Origin: Sphingobacterium populi
GTDB lineage: Bacteria > Bacteroidota > Bacteroidia > Sphingobacteriales > Sphingobacteriaceae
Length of the DNA stretch: 64,000 bases
NCBI RefSeq assembly: GCF_001586775.1
Contig: NZ_LQXS01000003.1
Coordinates: forward strand, 62,001-126,000
Direction of reading: 5' to 3'
Shown: positions 57,248-64,000 of the stretch, piece by piece
How positions within the stretch are numbered: position 1 is the stretch's first letter
How the letters are laid out: each line of letters begins with the position of its first letter
Notes under the pieces: model-generated
The model's input: the letters and a program-made list of their open reading frames with translations, nothing else
The model's database searches: none
Told to the model about the DNA's origin: nothing
Translations under genes and position numbers: made by a program

Positions 57248-58804
57248 ATGGATACGCTTAAAAAAACACACTACTTCGCTAAAAGATTATCATTATTTCT
57301 TTTCTTTGCTAGTCTGGCACAATTTGCTGTCGGGCAGATTACTTATCAACCGTATTCCTATCAACGTTATCAATACTATCAAAAGGAACTATATAATGAT
57401 ACGATTCTAGGGCATACGGCTGTAAAACCTTTAGTACAGCAAGCACTCAGTAGCACTGATACGCCACTGCGACCTGCGGATACGTCCAAAAATTGGTTTT
57501 TACGTAAAATATTCGATGAGCACCTCGTGCAAATTGTCAAAGATGACCACACGTTCTATTTAGATTTCTTGCCCGACCTACTCATCGGTACGCAGCGAGG
57601 GACAGTTCAAAAGGGATTGTGGACCAACACACGCGGGGCACAAGCTGGATTAACCGTGGGGAATAAGTTTTCTCTCTATGTCAACTTTTTTGAGAATCAA
57701 GCGCGCTTTCCCACGCACATCGATAGTAGTGCAATGCGCATCGGTGGCTTGCCAGGTCAGGGTTTTTCGACAGGTATCGCTACCGGAGAATATGATTGGA
57801 TGAACACCGCAGTTAATATGACCTACGACCTAGATACAGCATTTCGAGTTACGTTGGCTTATGACAAATTGCATATTGGTGATGGATATCGGTCGATGTT
57901 GGTTTCGGAAAGTCCGTACAATTTTGCTCATGCTCATTTTTCTGGATCGGTGAAGCGTTTTCAATACAACAGTATCTGGGGGACTTTGTTGGACCGTTTC
58001 AATCCTCGTATGACGGAAGGAGAGGATGCGTTTACCACCCGAATGGGAGAAGGAGTGAAGTACGCGGCATTTCAATATGTAGACTACCTTGCGGCGAACA
58101 ATTTAACAATTGGAGCTTTTCATTCGCTGATTTGGGCACAAGATCATGGAGCGGAGAAGTCGGGAGCCAATGGCGGTTTAGGATTGAACGTTAAGTATCG
58201 TCCAATCCCTAAATGGATAGTATATGGGCAATTGTATGCGGATCGACTTTCCAAATTTAGCTTCAACAAAGATAGCGATCGTCGTACGTCCTATCAATTT
58301 GGTGTAAAAACGCATGATCTTTTTAGTGTCGACAGGTTAAATGCAACAGTCGAATATAATCAAGCAGCACCGTACACCTATCAGAACGAGAATAATAGGA
58401 TTAATTATAGTAATAATGGTGAACCAATAGCACATCCTAATGGAGCTAATTTTCGGGAGATTTTAGCAATACTAACCTACCGCTGGAACCGTATTGATTT
58501 GTACGGACAAAGTATGTTTGCGCGTTATGGCGTGGATTCGAGCCCGCTTAGTAACGTCGGTCAAAATATATTTAGACAGGATATTCCTAATATTGGAAAC
58601 CGTATTGGGCAAGGTGAGTTGAGAAATCTGCTTTACAATGAGATTAGGGCAGCTTATATCATCAATCCGCGCTATAATCTACGAGCAGAAGTGGGTTTTA
58701 TCAATAGGATTCAGGATGGGTCAAGTACCTTTGGCAGAAGCAATGCAAATATTATTACAATCGGATTGAGATCCTCATTCCGAACCTTTCAAACCGAATA
58801 TTAG
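57248..58804 (+). CDS. outer-membrane beta-barrel protein, possibly RemB-like
   Basis: A 518-residue exported protein: signal peptide (KRLSLFLFFASLAQFAVG, cleavage before QITYQP), a Tyr/Gln-rich start, then many amphipathic strands and a C-terminal aromatic barrel end (SSFRTFQTEY). I recall gliding-motility RemB-type annotation on proteins of this kind downstream of manC in related genomes, but cannot confirm it here. ATG 57248 begins 71 bases after manC. Confidence 0.7.
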   Translation: MDTLKKTHYFAKRLSLFLFFASLAQFAVGQITYQPYSYQRYQYYQKELYNDTILGHTAVKPLVQQALSSTDTPLRPADTSKNWFLRKIFDEHLVQIVKDDHTFYLDFLPDLLIGTQRGTVQKGLWTNTRGAQAGLTVGNKFSLYVNFFENQARFPTHIDSSAMRIGGLPGQGFSTGIATGEYDWMNTAVNMTYDLDTAFRVTLAYDKLHIGDGYRSMLVSESPYNFAHAHFSGSVKRFQYNSIWGTLLDRFNPRMTEGEDAFTTRMGEGVKYAAFQYVDYLAANNLTIGAFHSLIWAQDHGAEKSGANGGLGLNVKYRPIPKWIVYGQLYADRLSKFSFNKDSDRRTSYQFGVKTHDLFSVDRLNATVEYNQAAPYTYQNENNRINYSNNGEPIAHPNGANFREILAILTYRWNRIDLYGQSMFARYGVDSSPLSNVGQNIFRQDIPNIGNRIGQGELRNLLYNEIRAAYIINPRYNLRAEVGFINRIQDGSSTFGRSNANIITIGLRSSFRTFQTEY

Positions 58805-58823
58805 AGATGCCTCCGGACTTATA

Positions 58824-58873
58824 TTAAAAGCAATAGCGTCTGACAATATGTTGTCAGACGCTATTGCTTTTAA
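58824..58873. terminator. long perfect hairpin, bidirectional terminator
   Basis: A 23-base perfect inverted repeat, TTAAAAGCAATAGCGTCTG...CAGACGCTATTGCTTTTAA, with a 4-base loop (58847-58850). It lies between two converging genes (ends 58804 and 58903) and has A/T edges on both sides. Confidence 0.9.
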
Positions 58874-58902
58874 AGTAGAATATCCTTCTCCGGTGAGGAC
58901 GG

Positions 58903-59403
58903 TTATTCCATCTCGTTTAAAATAACCGTACCATTGTGTTTTTTGTCGACAACAAGAACTATACTAGAACGGGTGGTATCCGGCTGTTCTGATCCGCTTA
59001 CCCAGCGATACGTAAATACAACCTCGTCGGGCTCAGAATCGCGAAGGCTAATCGGTTGTACTGTCGTGCGCACATCAGGACTTTGTGCCATTACGGCAAT
59101 CACATAGTTTTTAGAAAAATCAATCTCATGTTTTTCTTTGTCCTCCTCGGTGCAATAAAAGATACCGTCAAATTCTTCTTTGGTTTCTATTTTGGGGTTC
59201 GAGGGAACTTCTTTTACGGTGTGCTTTACCAAAAAATGATCTGCTACTTCGTAATCGATATGCATATTGTCTCCGCCCGTAGAGGGTTCTTCCAATGACG
59301 GGTCAATCGTTTGATCATGTGCATTTTGCGGCCCGCTATTACATGCGCTCAACATAAAAAACGCTGCCGCAGCGCCTGCAAAAAGGTATTTCGTCTTTTT
59401 CAT
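58903..59403 (-). CDS. PrcB-like lipoprotein of unknown function
   Basis: A 166-residue lipoprotein with lipobox LSAC (Cys21), an acidic linker, and a C-terminal domain (DFSKNYVIAVMAQ, VVFTYRWVSGSEQPD, IVLVVDKKHNGTVIL) that resembles the Bacteroidota PrcB family. It stands alone on the minus strand behind the hairpin. The role is unknown. Confidence 0.6.
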   Translation of the reverse strand: MKKTKYLFAGAAAAFFMLSACNSGPQNAHDQTIDPSLEEPSTGGDNMHIDYEVADHFLVKHTVKEVPSNPKIETKEEFDGIFYCTEEDKEKHEIDFSKNYVIAVMAQSPDVRTTVQPISLRDSEPDEVVFTYRWVSGSEQPDTTRSSIVLVVDKKHNGTVILNEME

Positions 59404-59699
59404 ATCATTAATATTTTATATTCATAAGAACCAGATAGTCACGTTATTGTTTGGTGATGCCTAAGGATGTCTGTACATTATTCGCTCTTTGTAGAGCGAT
59501 TATTGCGTATTAAACCCTATTTTTTGCTGACATATTACGTTGTCTGGAAACCCAGTCACAATCTTGTAAAGAGCAACGGCTAGGAGATTGTTATCAAACA
59601 ATTCTGGTTTTATCTAATTTTATTAAAAGTCGCGATGGGACTCTTTGTTCGATTAGTCTTCTTTGATGTCACATCTTAAAATCTTATACCTCTTACTGC

Positions 59700-60353
59700 A
59701 TGTACAAAGCTTTTTTTATCGTTGGCATATTTTTGAGTATATGTCCTGCTGCAAATGCACAATTTAACAGTCTTCCTTTTGAATGGAACGTGCACGTTGG
59801 GGGAAGCTACTTCAATGCGCCATCTTTTACTCGAATGATGCAGGAGCAAGATCTTAATGCGATTTCTCCGGTTGGTATCGATGTAGCACTGGGCATTGGC
59901 TATCGTCTGGGAAGAGTGGTGGCGGGGGGAAACGTTTCGCGGATGTATGGTGTTGGCCGAGATAAAAAGTTTGGTGCAACAACACCGACTATCTATGTTG
60001 CTACCAATCTATTACATATAGATCGTTGGGTGATTGTACCATTCTTAGGTTTCGGTGCACAATTTGCCTCTGCACTGATTGAGAAAGAGTATTTCACGGG
60101 CAATTTTGATGACTTTTTCACTAACAATTCCAATCAGACTCGTTTCACTCATACAGCGCCAGTTGTAGATTTGGGAATTACTTTCAAAACATACGATCTT
60201 TTTACCGCAACCTATCGGGCTAAGTTTAAAATGGGTTATCAAACTGGCTTAAAACAACCGGTTTGGCGGGTGGGTAATACCGAATTACACCATGCACCAC
60301 GCGATCGTACTAGTACAGTATATCTGCAGCTCAGTATGGGAATCGGACGATAA
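59700..60353 (+). CDS. outer-membrane beta-barrel protein of unknown function
   Basis: A 217-residue barrel with signal peptide (MYKAFFIVGIFLSICPAANA) and alternating aromatic strands ending VYLQLSMGIGR. The 296 bases before it hold no recognised element apart from AT-rich DNA. It ends at a strong hairpin against the receptor gene. Confidence 0.65.
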   Translation: MYKAFFIVGIFLSICPAANAQFNSLPFEWNVHVGGSYFNAPSFTRMMQEQDLNAISPVGIDVALGIGYRLGRVVAGGNVSRMYGVGRDKKFGATTPTIYVATNLLHIDRWVIVPFLGFGAQFASALIEKEYFTGNFDDFFTNNSNQTRFTHTAPVVDLGITFKTYDLFTATYRAKFKMGYQTGLKQPVWRVGNTELHHAPRDRTSTVYLQLSMGIGR

Positions 60354-60371
60354 GAGTGCTCCAAATGAATG

Positions 60372-60416
60372 AATCTTCTGTCTGCCAGATTCAATCATAA
60401 TGGCAGACAGAAGATT
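60372..60416. terminator. perfect 16-base hairpin, bidirectional terminator
   Basis: AATCTTCTGTCTGCCA (60372-60387) pairs perfectly with TGGCAGACAGAAGATT (60401-60416) around a 13-base loop. It separates the barrel gene (ends 60353) from the converging receptor gene (ends 60430). Confidence 0.85.
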
Positions 60417-60429
60417 GGTGTTGCCCTTA

Positions 60430-62877
60430 TTAGAAGCGAATATTCAACCCTAATAAGAAATGAGTAGTCGCTTGCGGGAAATAAAAGTTATAAAAATTGT
60501 GTGTACCTGTCGCGTCGATAGATCCCCACGTGTATCCATTTGTGGCAAACTTAGCATTGAACACGTTGTTTACGGCTAAGTTGACGTCCATTCGATCCAA
60601 ACCCCAAGGCGATAGGGAATAGACTGCGCGTAGATTGTTTACAAATGAAGGATCAATACTTCTATCCAGAGAAGATGTATTATCCAAGTACATACGAGAT
60701 ACATATTTGCTCGTCAGGCTAAAAGCCAACGGCTCTAGCGGGCGATAGGTAAAATCACTGGATAATACTGTGCTCGGCGAAAGCGCAATATTCGTTTTGT
60801 CATACGTGTTTACCTGCTCACCGGCTAATTCCCAAGCAGCATCATAGATCGGGATGTATTCTACGAAATTGCGAATCTTATTAGCACTCAACGCCGCCGT
60901 AGCGCGCCATTCGAACTGTGGAGAGATTATCCAAGCGCCATCGAACTCCACGCCAGTACGATAACTATCTGGTACATTTTGGCGGATACTTCCTCCCACA
61001 TCGTTTATTGCTCCAGTGGCGATAAGTTGATCTTTGTATAGCATCGCATAGGCATTCACCCCCAAGTTAAAGTTCGATTGGCGCACGCGGTAGCCGAGCT
61101 CTGCATTGTGCATGCGCTCCGGTCTAGGGAATTCGTTGAGCGGATTCTCTGCATAATCCTTCCTAACAGGTTCTTTGCTAGCATACGCATAAGAACCATA
61201 GATATTCGAAGATTCGTTGATAAAATAAGTCGTACCTACCTTGGGATTGAAGAAGTTTAGCTGATCATCAAAATTCAGATAAACTCCACGTTGATCTGGA
61301 CCTTCTGCACGGTAGTTGATGTTGCGGTATTGTAGATCCAGATTAAGCAACCAATTTTCCGTTCTGTAATCCGCTTTACCATAGATGTTGAAATCTGTTT
61401 TCTTCGCATCATTAAAATAATATCGATCGCCTAGATTTCCTGTGGAAGCATATCGCGCCCAGGTCACTTCGCCGAAGTGATCGCCAAGATATTCATTATA
61501 CGCACCACCTAATGTGAAACGTAGTTTGTTGGATGCTTGGTAGTTGGCTGCATAAGTAATGCCATAAAAATGATTGTCCAACCAGCGCTGACGCACCAGA
61601 TCAGTACGAGAAATGGTATCTGTGCCATGAATGACGTTAGGCAGATTATATCTCGAAAGTCGGTCATTCGGCCTGAATTCTTCAAAATATCCAGCACCAC
61701 GCGTATAATGTAAGGCACTTTGTAGGCTCCATTTATGATCGGGTGTGTACGTATATTGCAAATGAGCATGTGTTTGCTGATAGTTGTCCGTCTGTCCATC
61801 GTATGTATAGAAGTTGTACCGGCGATCTGCATTCAGCAGGCGCTCGCGTTCTGGCCCTTCATACAATTCCATTGCATCGGCATAGGCTGGCAGTTGCTCG
61901 CGATTGCCCGTAAGCAGTGGTTCTGGTGTGCCATACCATGATTGATAGGTCGTTTGTTTTCCAGAAAATACCGTTGCTTTCAAAGTGTGTTTTTTTGTGT
62001 ACAGGCCACCGTCTAGATAGAAAGATTGCATATTGGCGGAGGCGCGCTCTACATATCCGTCGGTAGCAATACGCGATAGCCGGGCGTTGAATGCAAACTT
62101 ATCCTTAAGTAGACCCGATCCAACTTTAACCGTGTTTTTCCACGAATTGAAGGATCCATACGAATTATTCAATTCCGCATAAGCCTCGGTTTCCAATACA
62201 TCGGTTTGAATGTTGACGGAAGCGCCAAATGCCCCAGCGCCATTGGTAGAGGTGCCAATACCGCGTTGTACTTGGATGCTTTCTACCGAAGAAGCAAAAT
62301 CTGGGAGATTGACAAAAAATGAACCCATACTTTCCGCATCATTTAGCGGAATGCCATTCAAAGTAACATTAATACGTTCATTATCTGATCCGCGTATGCG
62401 CATGCTTGTGTAGCCAATTCCAGCGCCAGCATCCGAACTCACTACCACGCCTGGCGTCTGATCGAGTAAGAAGGGAATATCTTGTCCTAAATTTGTTTTT
62501 CGGAGCTCTTCTTTACTGATATTACGAAAAGTAGTCGCACTATTCTCGCGTGCTCTGGTCGATTGTACGAACACCTCACCTGTCTGGCGCATAGCTCGCT
62601 TTAAAATAACAGTTATCCTAGATCGCTCTGTCGGAATGATTTGTGATACTGTTTCATATCCAACATAACTCACTTTTAGGGATGGCGCAGCAACTGGAAT
62701 TGTAATCACAGTTGTACCATGTGCATTGGTAATCTGTGTTACATTCCCGATAGCTACCGTGGCTCCTACGATCGGTTGATTCTGATCATCAGTTACTTGG
62801 ATAGTCATTTTTTCTTGTGCGAAACTGAAGCAAGCCATCAGGCAAAGCGTACATAAAGCAAAATAGTGCTTCATCAT
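60430..62877 (-). CDS. TonB-dependent outer-membrane receptor, probable thiamine transporter
   Basis: An 815-residue receptor: signal peptide (cleaved near FSFAQ), an N-terminal carboxypeptidase-regulatory-like domain (IQVTDDQNQPIVGATVAIG), a plug domain (FRNISKEELRKTNLGQDIPF, MRIRGSDNERINVTLNG) and a long beta barrel ending in a terminal Phe (LLGLNIRF). Placed directly behind a TPP riboswitch, it most likely imports thiamine or a precursor across the outer membrane with TonB energy, as known for similar riboswitch-controlled receptors in Bacteroidota. Confidence 0.88.
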   Translation of the reverse strand: MMKHYFALCTLCLMACFSFAQEKMTIQVTDDQNQPIVGATVAIGNVTQITNAHGTTVITIPVAAPSLKVSYVGYETVSQIIPTERSRITVILKRAMRQTGEVFVQSTRARENSATTFRNISKEELRKTNLGQDIPFLLDQTPGVVVSSDAGAGIGYTSMRIRGSDNERINVTLNGIPLNDAESMGSFFVNLPDFASSVESIQVQRGIGTSTNGAGAFGASVNIQTDVLETEAYAELNNSYGSFNSWKNTVKVGSGLLKDKFAFNARLSRIATDGYVERASANMQSFYLDGGLYTKKHTLKATVFSGKQTTYQSWYGTPEPLLTGNREQLPAYADAMELYEGPERERLLNADRRYNFYTYDGQTDNYQQTHAHLQYTYTPDHKWSLQSALHYTRGAGYFEEFRPNDRLSRYNLPNVIHGTDTISRTDLVRQRWLDNHFYGITYAANYQASNKLRFTLGGAYNEYLGDHFGEVTWARYASTGNLGDRYYFNDAKKTDFNIYGKADYRTENWLLNLDLQYRNINYRAEGPDQRGVYLNFDDQLNFFNPKVGTTYFINESSNIYGSYAYASKEPVRKDYAENPLNEFPRPERMHNAELGYRVRQSNFNLGVNAYAMLYKDQLIATGAINDVGGSIRQNVPDSYRTGVEFDGAWIISPQFEWRATAALSANKIRNFVEYIPIYDAAWELAGEQVNTYDKTNIALSPSTVLSSDFTYRPLEPLAFSLTSKYVSRMYLDNTSSLDRSIDPSFVNNLRAVYSLSPWGLDRMDVNLAVNNVFNAKFATNGYTWGSIDATGTHNFYNFYFPQATTHFLLGLNIRF

Positions 62878-62941
62878 GTTAAAGTGTTTTTTAGCGTTAA
62901 ACGTAGTGCTGCAAGGGGTTACAACACCTTCTATTTAACTT

Positions 62942-63046
62942 CCCTCCCTACGTCGGCATTATCCGAATCAGGTACGTTTCCACATTCGTGAAACTGGGTA
63001 TAATCTCAGCCTGTATTTGTGTTATAAAAAAACAAGGCACCCCTAA
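62942..63046 (-). ncRNA. TPP (thiamine pyrophosphate) riboswitch
   Basis: On the minus strand the leader reads GGGGTGCC, GGCTGAGATTATACCC, then ACCTGATTCGGATAATGCCG and ACGTAGGGA, which is the conserved THI-box core with CTGAGA (63009-63004) and the GGATAATGCC/CGTAGGGA half. It lies 64 bases upstream of the receptor ATG. It should shut the receptor off when TPP is plentiful. Confidence 0.95.
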
Positions 63047-63055
63047 TCGATGGCG

Positions 63056-63086
63056 CAAAGCTAAATCTTTCTGACAGAATTTAAAA
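63056..63086 (-). promoter_or_regulatory. promoter for the riboswitch-receptor transcript
   Basis: Read on the minus strand, TAGCTTTG (63063-63056) is an exact TAnnTTTG -7 element, with CTTTT about 19 bases upstream as a weak -33. The predicted start lies just before the first bases of the riboswitch, which supports it. Confidence 0.6.
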
Positions 63087-63150
63087 GCTTAAATTACAGA
63101 AGTCCAAAATTTTTGCAAGATGTTAATTTTTATATTCGCTCGGTTTTCTT

Positions 63151-63158
63151 TACGTTTG
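63151..63158 (+). promoter_or_regulatory. -7 promoter element for the amidohydrolase gene
   Basis: TACGTTTG matches TAnnTTTG exactly, with a T-rich stretch 19 bases before it as -33. It gives a leader of about 42 bases to ATG 63207. Confidence 0.5.
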
Positions 63159-63206
63159 ACAGCAAGGGTGAGGTCATGTCTTTGCCTTCATTCATTTTTA
63201 CATTAA

Positions 63207-64000
63207 ATGACTACTTACTACACTGCAGATTACATCTTGCCTATTACTTCGCCTCCGATTAAAGGTGGGGTTGTCGCTATTGATGAAAATGGACTTATCG
63301 TCGGCCTTTACCAGTCCAACGATCCATTGCTTCATGACAAAGAATTAATTCGATGTGCCGGAGTGCTCACGCCAGGATTTGTAAATGGACATTGCCACTT
63401 GGAGCTTTCTCACATGAAAGGCAAGGTGCCCAAAGGCATTGGCTTACCAAAATTTTTGAGTACCGTAATGGCCGAAAGATCGACCGCGGAAGAGGAAGTC
63501 GAAAAAGCAATGGTAGATGCAGACCGAGCAATGTTCGCGAACGGAATCCAGGTTGTAGGCGACCACGTTAATACGCCTGTATCTGCTACCGTAAAAGCAC
63601 AAAGCCCGATTTGCTATCATACTTTTGTTGAGCTAATTGGTTTTGATCCGGCAGTAGCAGATGACCGAGTTGACCAAGCAAGGGATACCGAATACGAATT
63701 CGAACCTCAGCGCACCTCTATCACGCCTCATGCAGCCTATTCTTGCTCCAAAAAACTGCTAAGATCACTCTCTGATAAGGTGGACGATAAAAATATATTT
63801 AGTATCCATAATCAAGAAAGCGACGAAGAAAATAAATTTTTCAGGTACAAGCAAGGCGCATTTCTTGATTTTTATAAGGAGAACAATATTTCGCACGATC
63901 ATATGACAGCCAATGGGAAGAATGCCCTGCAAAATAGCTTGCAATTTCTTCCCGAAGACAATCGGGTGTTATTAGTTCATAATACCTATACTGCTCCGAA
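63207..64000 (+). CDS. amidohydrolase-family protein, truncated by the window edge
   Basis: Reading from ATG 63207 the frame stays open to the end of the window (about 264 residues so far). It has the metal-dependent hydrolase start TPGFVNGHCHLELSHMKGK with the HxH metal motif, and HNQESDEE and LVHNTYTAP blocks further on that fit the later metal and substrate ligands of the deaminase-type amidohydrolases (chlorohydrolase/S-adenosylhomocysteine or aminofutalosine deaminase group). The exact substrate is not clear. The stop codon lies outside the window. Confidence 0.8.
   Translation, partial: MTTYYTADYILPITSPPIKGGVVAIDENGLIVGLYQSNDPLLHDKELIRCAGVLTPGFVNGHCHLELSHMKGKVPKGIGLPKFLSTVMAERSTAEEEVEKAMVDADRAMFANGIQVVGDHVNTPVSATVKAQSPICYHTFVELIGFDPAVADDRVDQARDTEYEFEPQRTSITPHAAYSCSKKLLRSLSDKVDDKNIFSIHNQESDEENKFFRYKQGAFLDFYKENNISHDHMTANGKNALQNSLQFLPEDNRVLLVHNTYTAP

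Larger units (their letters stand above)
62878..63206. other. 329-base intergenic region with divergent promoters and the TPP riboswitch
   Basis: Holds the thiamine riboswitch and its promoter on the minus strand and a promoter for the amidohydrolase gene on the plus strand. Between the riboswitch and the receptor start, the transcript can form a small stem (GTGTTGT with GCAGCAC), a possible part of the expression platform. Confidence 0.7.

Noticed and set aside
1-64000. CRISPR arrays, tRNA or rRNA genes, phage or IS elements
   Set aside because: I looked for regularly spaced repeats, tRNA-like arms and transposase motifs on both strands and found none.

Overview
This 64 kb window reads as a chromosomal piece of a Gram-negative Bacteroidota bacterium, most likely Sphingobacteriaceae (Sphingobacterium-like). 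The support is an AT-rich genome, TAnnTTTG-type -7 promoter elements, multi-SLBB export proteins, a Wzi-family protein, TonB-dependent receptors with an N-terminal carboxypeptidase-regulatory-like domain, and many Bacteroidota-type lipoproteins and outer-membrane barrels. It is almost entirely surface-polysaccharide biosynthesis. I saw no tRNA, rRNA, CRISPR array, phage gene, transposase or intact insertion sequence.

Region 1 (about 0.1-32.5 kb). After the tail of a nucleotidyltransferase-like gene comes dTDP-L-rhamnose synthesis (rmlB, C, D, A), then a multi-SLBB export protein with a kinase-less Wzz, a Wzx flippase, and an unusual MurA-like/MurB-like pair placed directly before a run of glycosyltransferases. 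The run contains a Wzy-like polymerase and two secreted polysaccharide-active proteins, a GH16 lipoprotein and a beta-helix protein. An acyltransferase on the opposite strand with its own promoter, a DUF4886-type SGNH lipoprotein and an outer-membrane barrel follow. The block closes with UDP-glucose dehydrogenase, an epimerase, a WecA-type initiating transferase, a cupin and a CapD/WbpM-type dehydratase. A TPR-TM-HTH regulator sits at the boundary.

Region 2 (about 33-57 kb). A second system starts with a WcaJ-type initiating transferase, an outer-membrane barrel and a lipoprotein. It continues with a PHP-type tyrosine phosphatase, Wza, a Wzc tyrosine kinase, GDP-L-fucose synthesis (fcl, gmd), a second flippase, an EpsG-type polymerase, three hexapeptide acyltransferases, a nitroreductase, a pyruvyl transferase, glycosyltransferases, a WecG-type transferase and a second UDP-glucose dehydrogenase that ends at a strong bidirectional terminator. 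A Wzi-family protein (minus strand), GDP-mannose pyrophosphorylase and an outer-membrane protein follow.

Region 3 (about 58-64 kb) is ordinary chromosome: a PrcB-like lipoprotein, an outer-membrane protein, a TonB-dependent receptor under a clear TPP riboswitch (probable thiamine uptake) and the start of an amidohydrolase.

The genes suggest two Wzx/Wzy-type polysaccharides drawing on dTDP-rhamnose, UDP-glucuronate, GDP-fucose/mannose and possibly a lactyl-ether (muramic-acid-like) sugar, decorated with acyl and pyruvate groups. Six polysaccharide genes are each interrupted by one single-base frame break. Four lie in homopolymers, including a 12-T tract right after a glycosyltransferase start. 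They may be phase-variable switches, real mutations or uncorrected sequencing indels, which the sequence alone cannot decide. All identifications come from reading motifs and gene order, with no database search.
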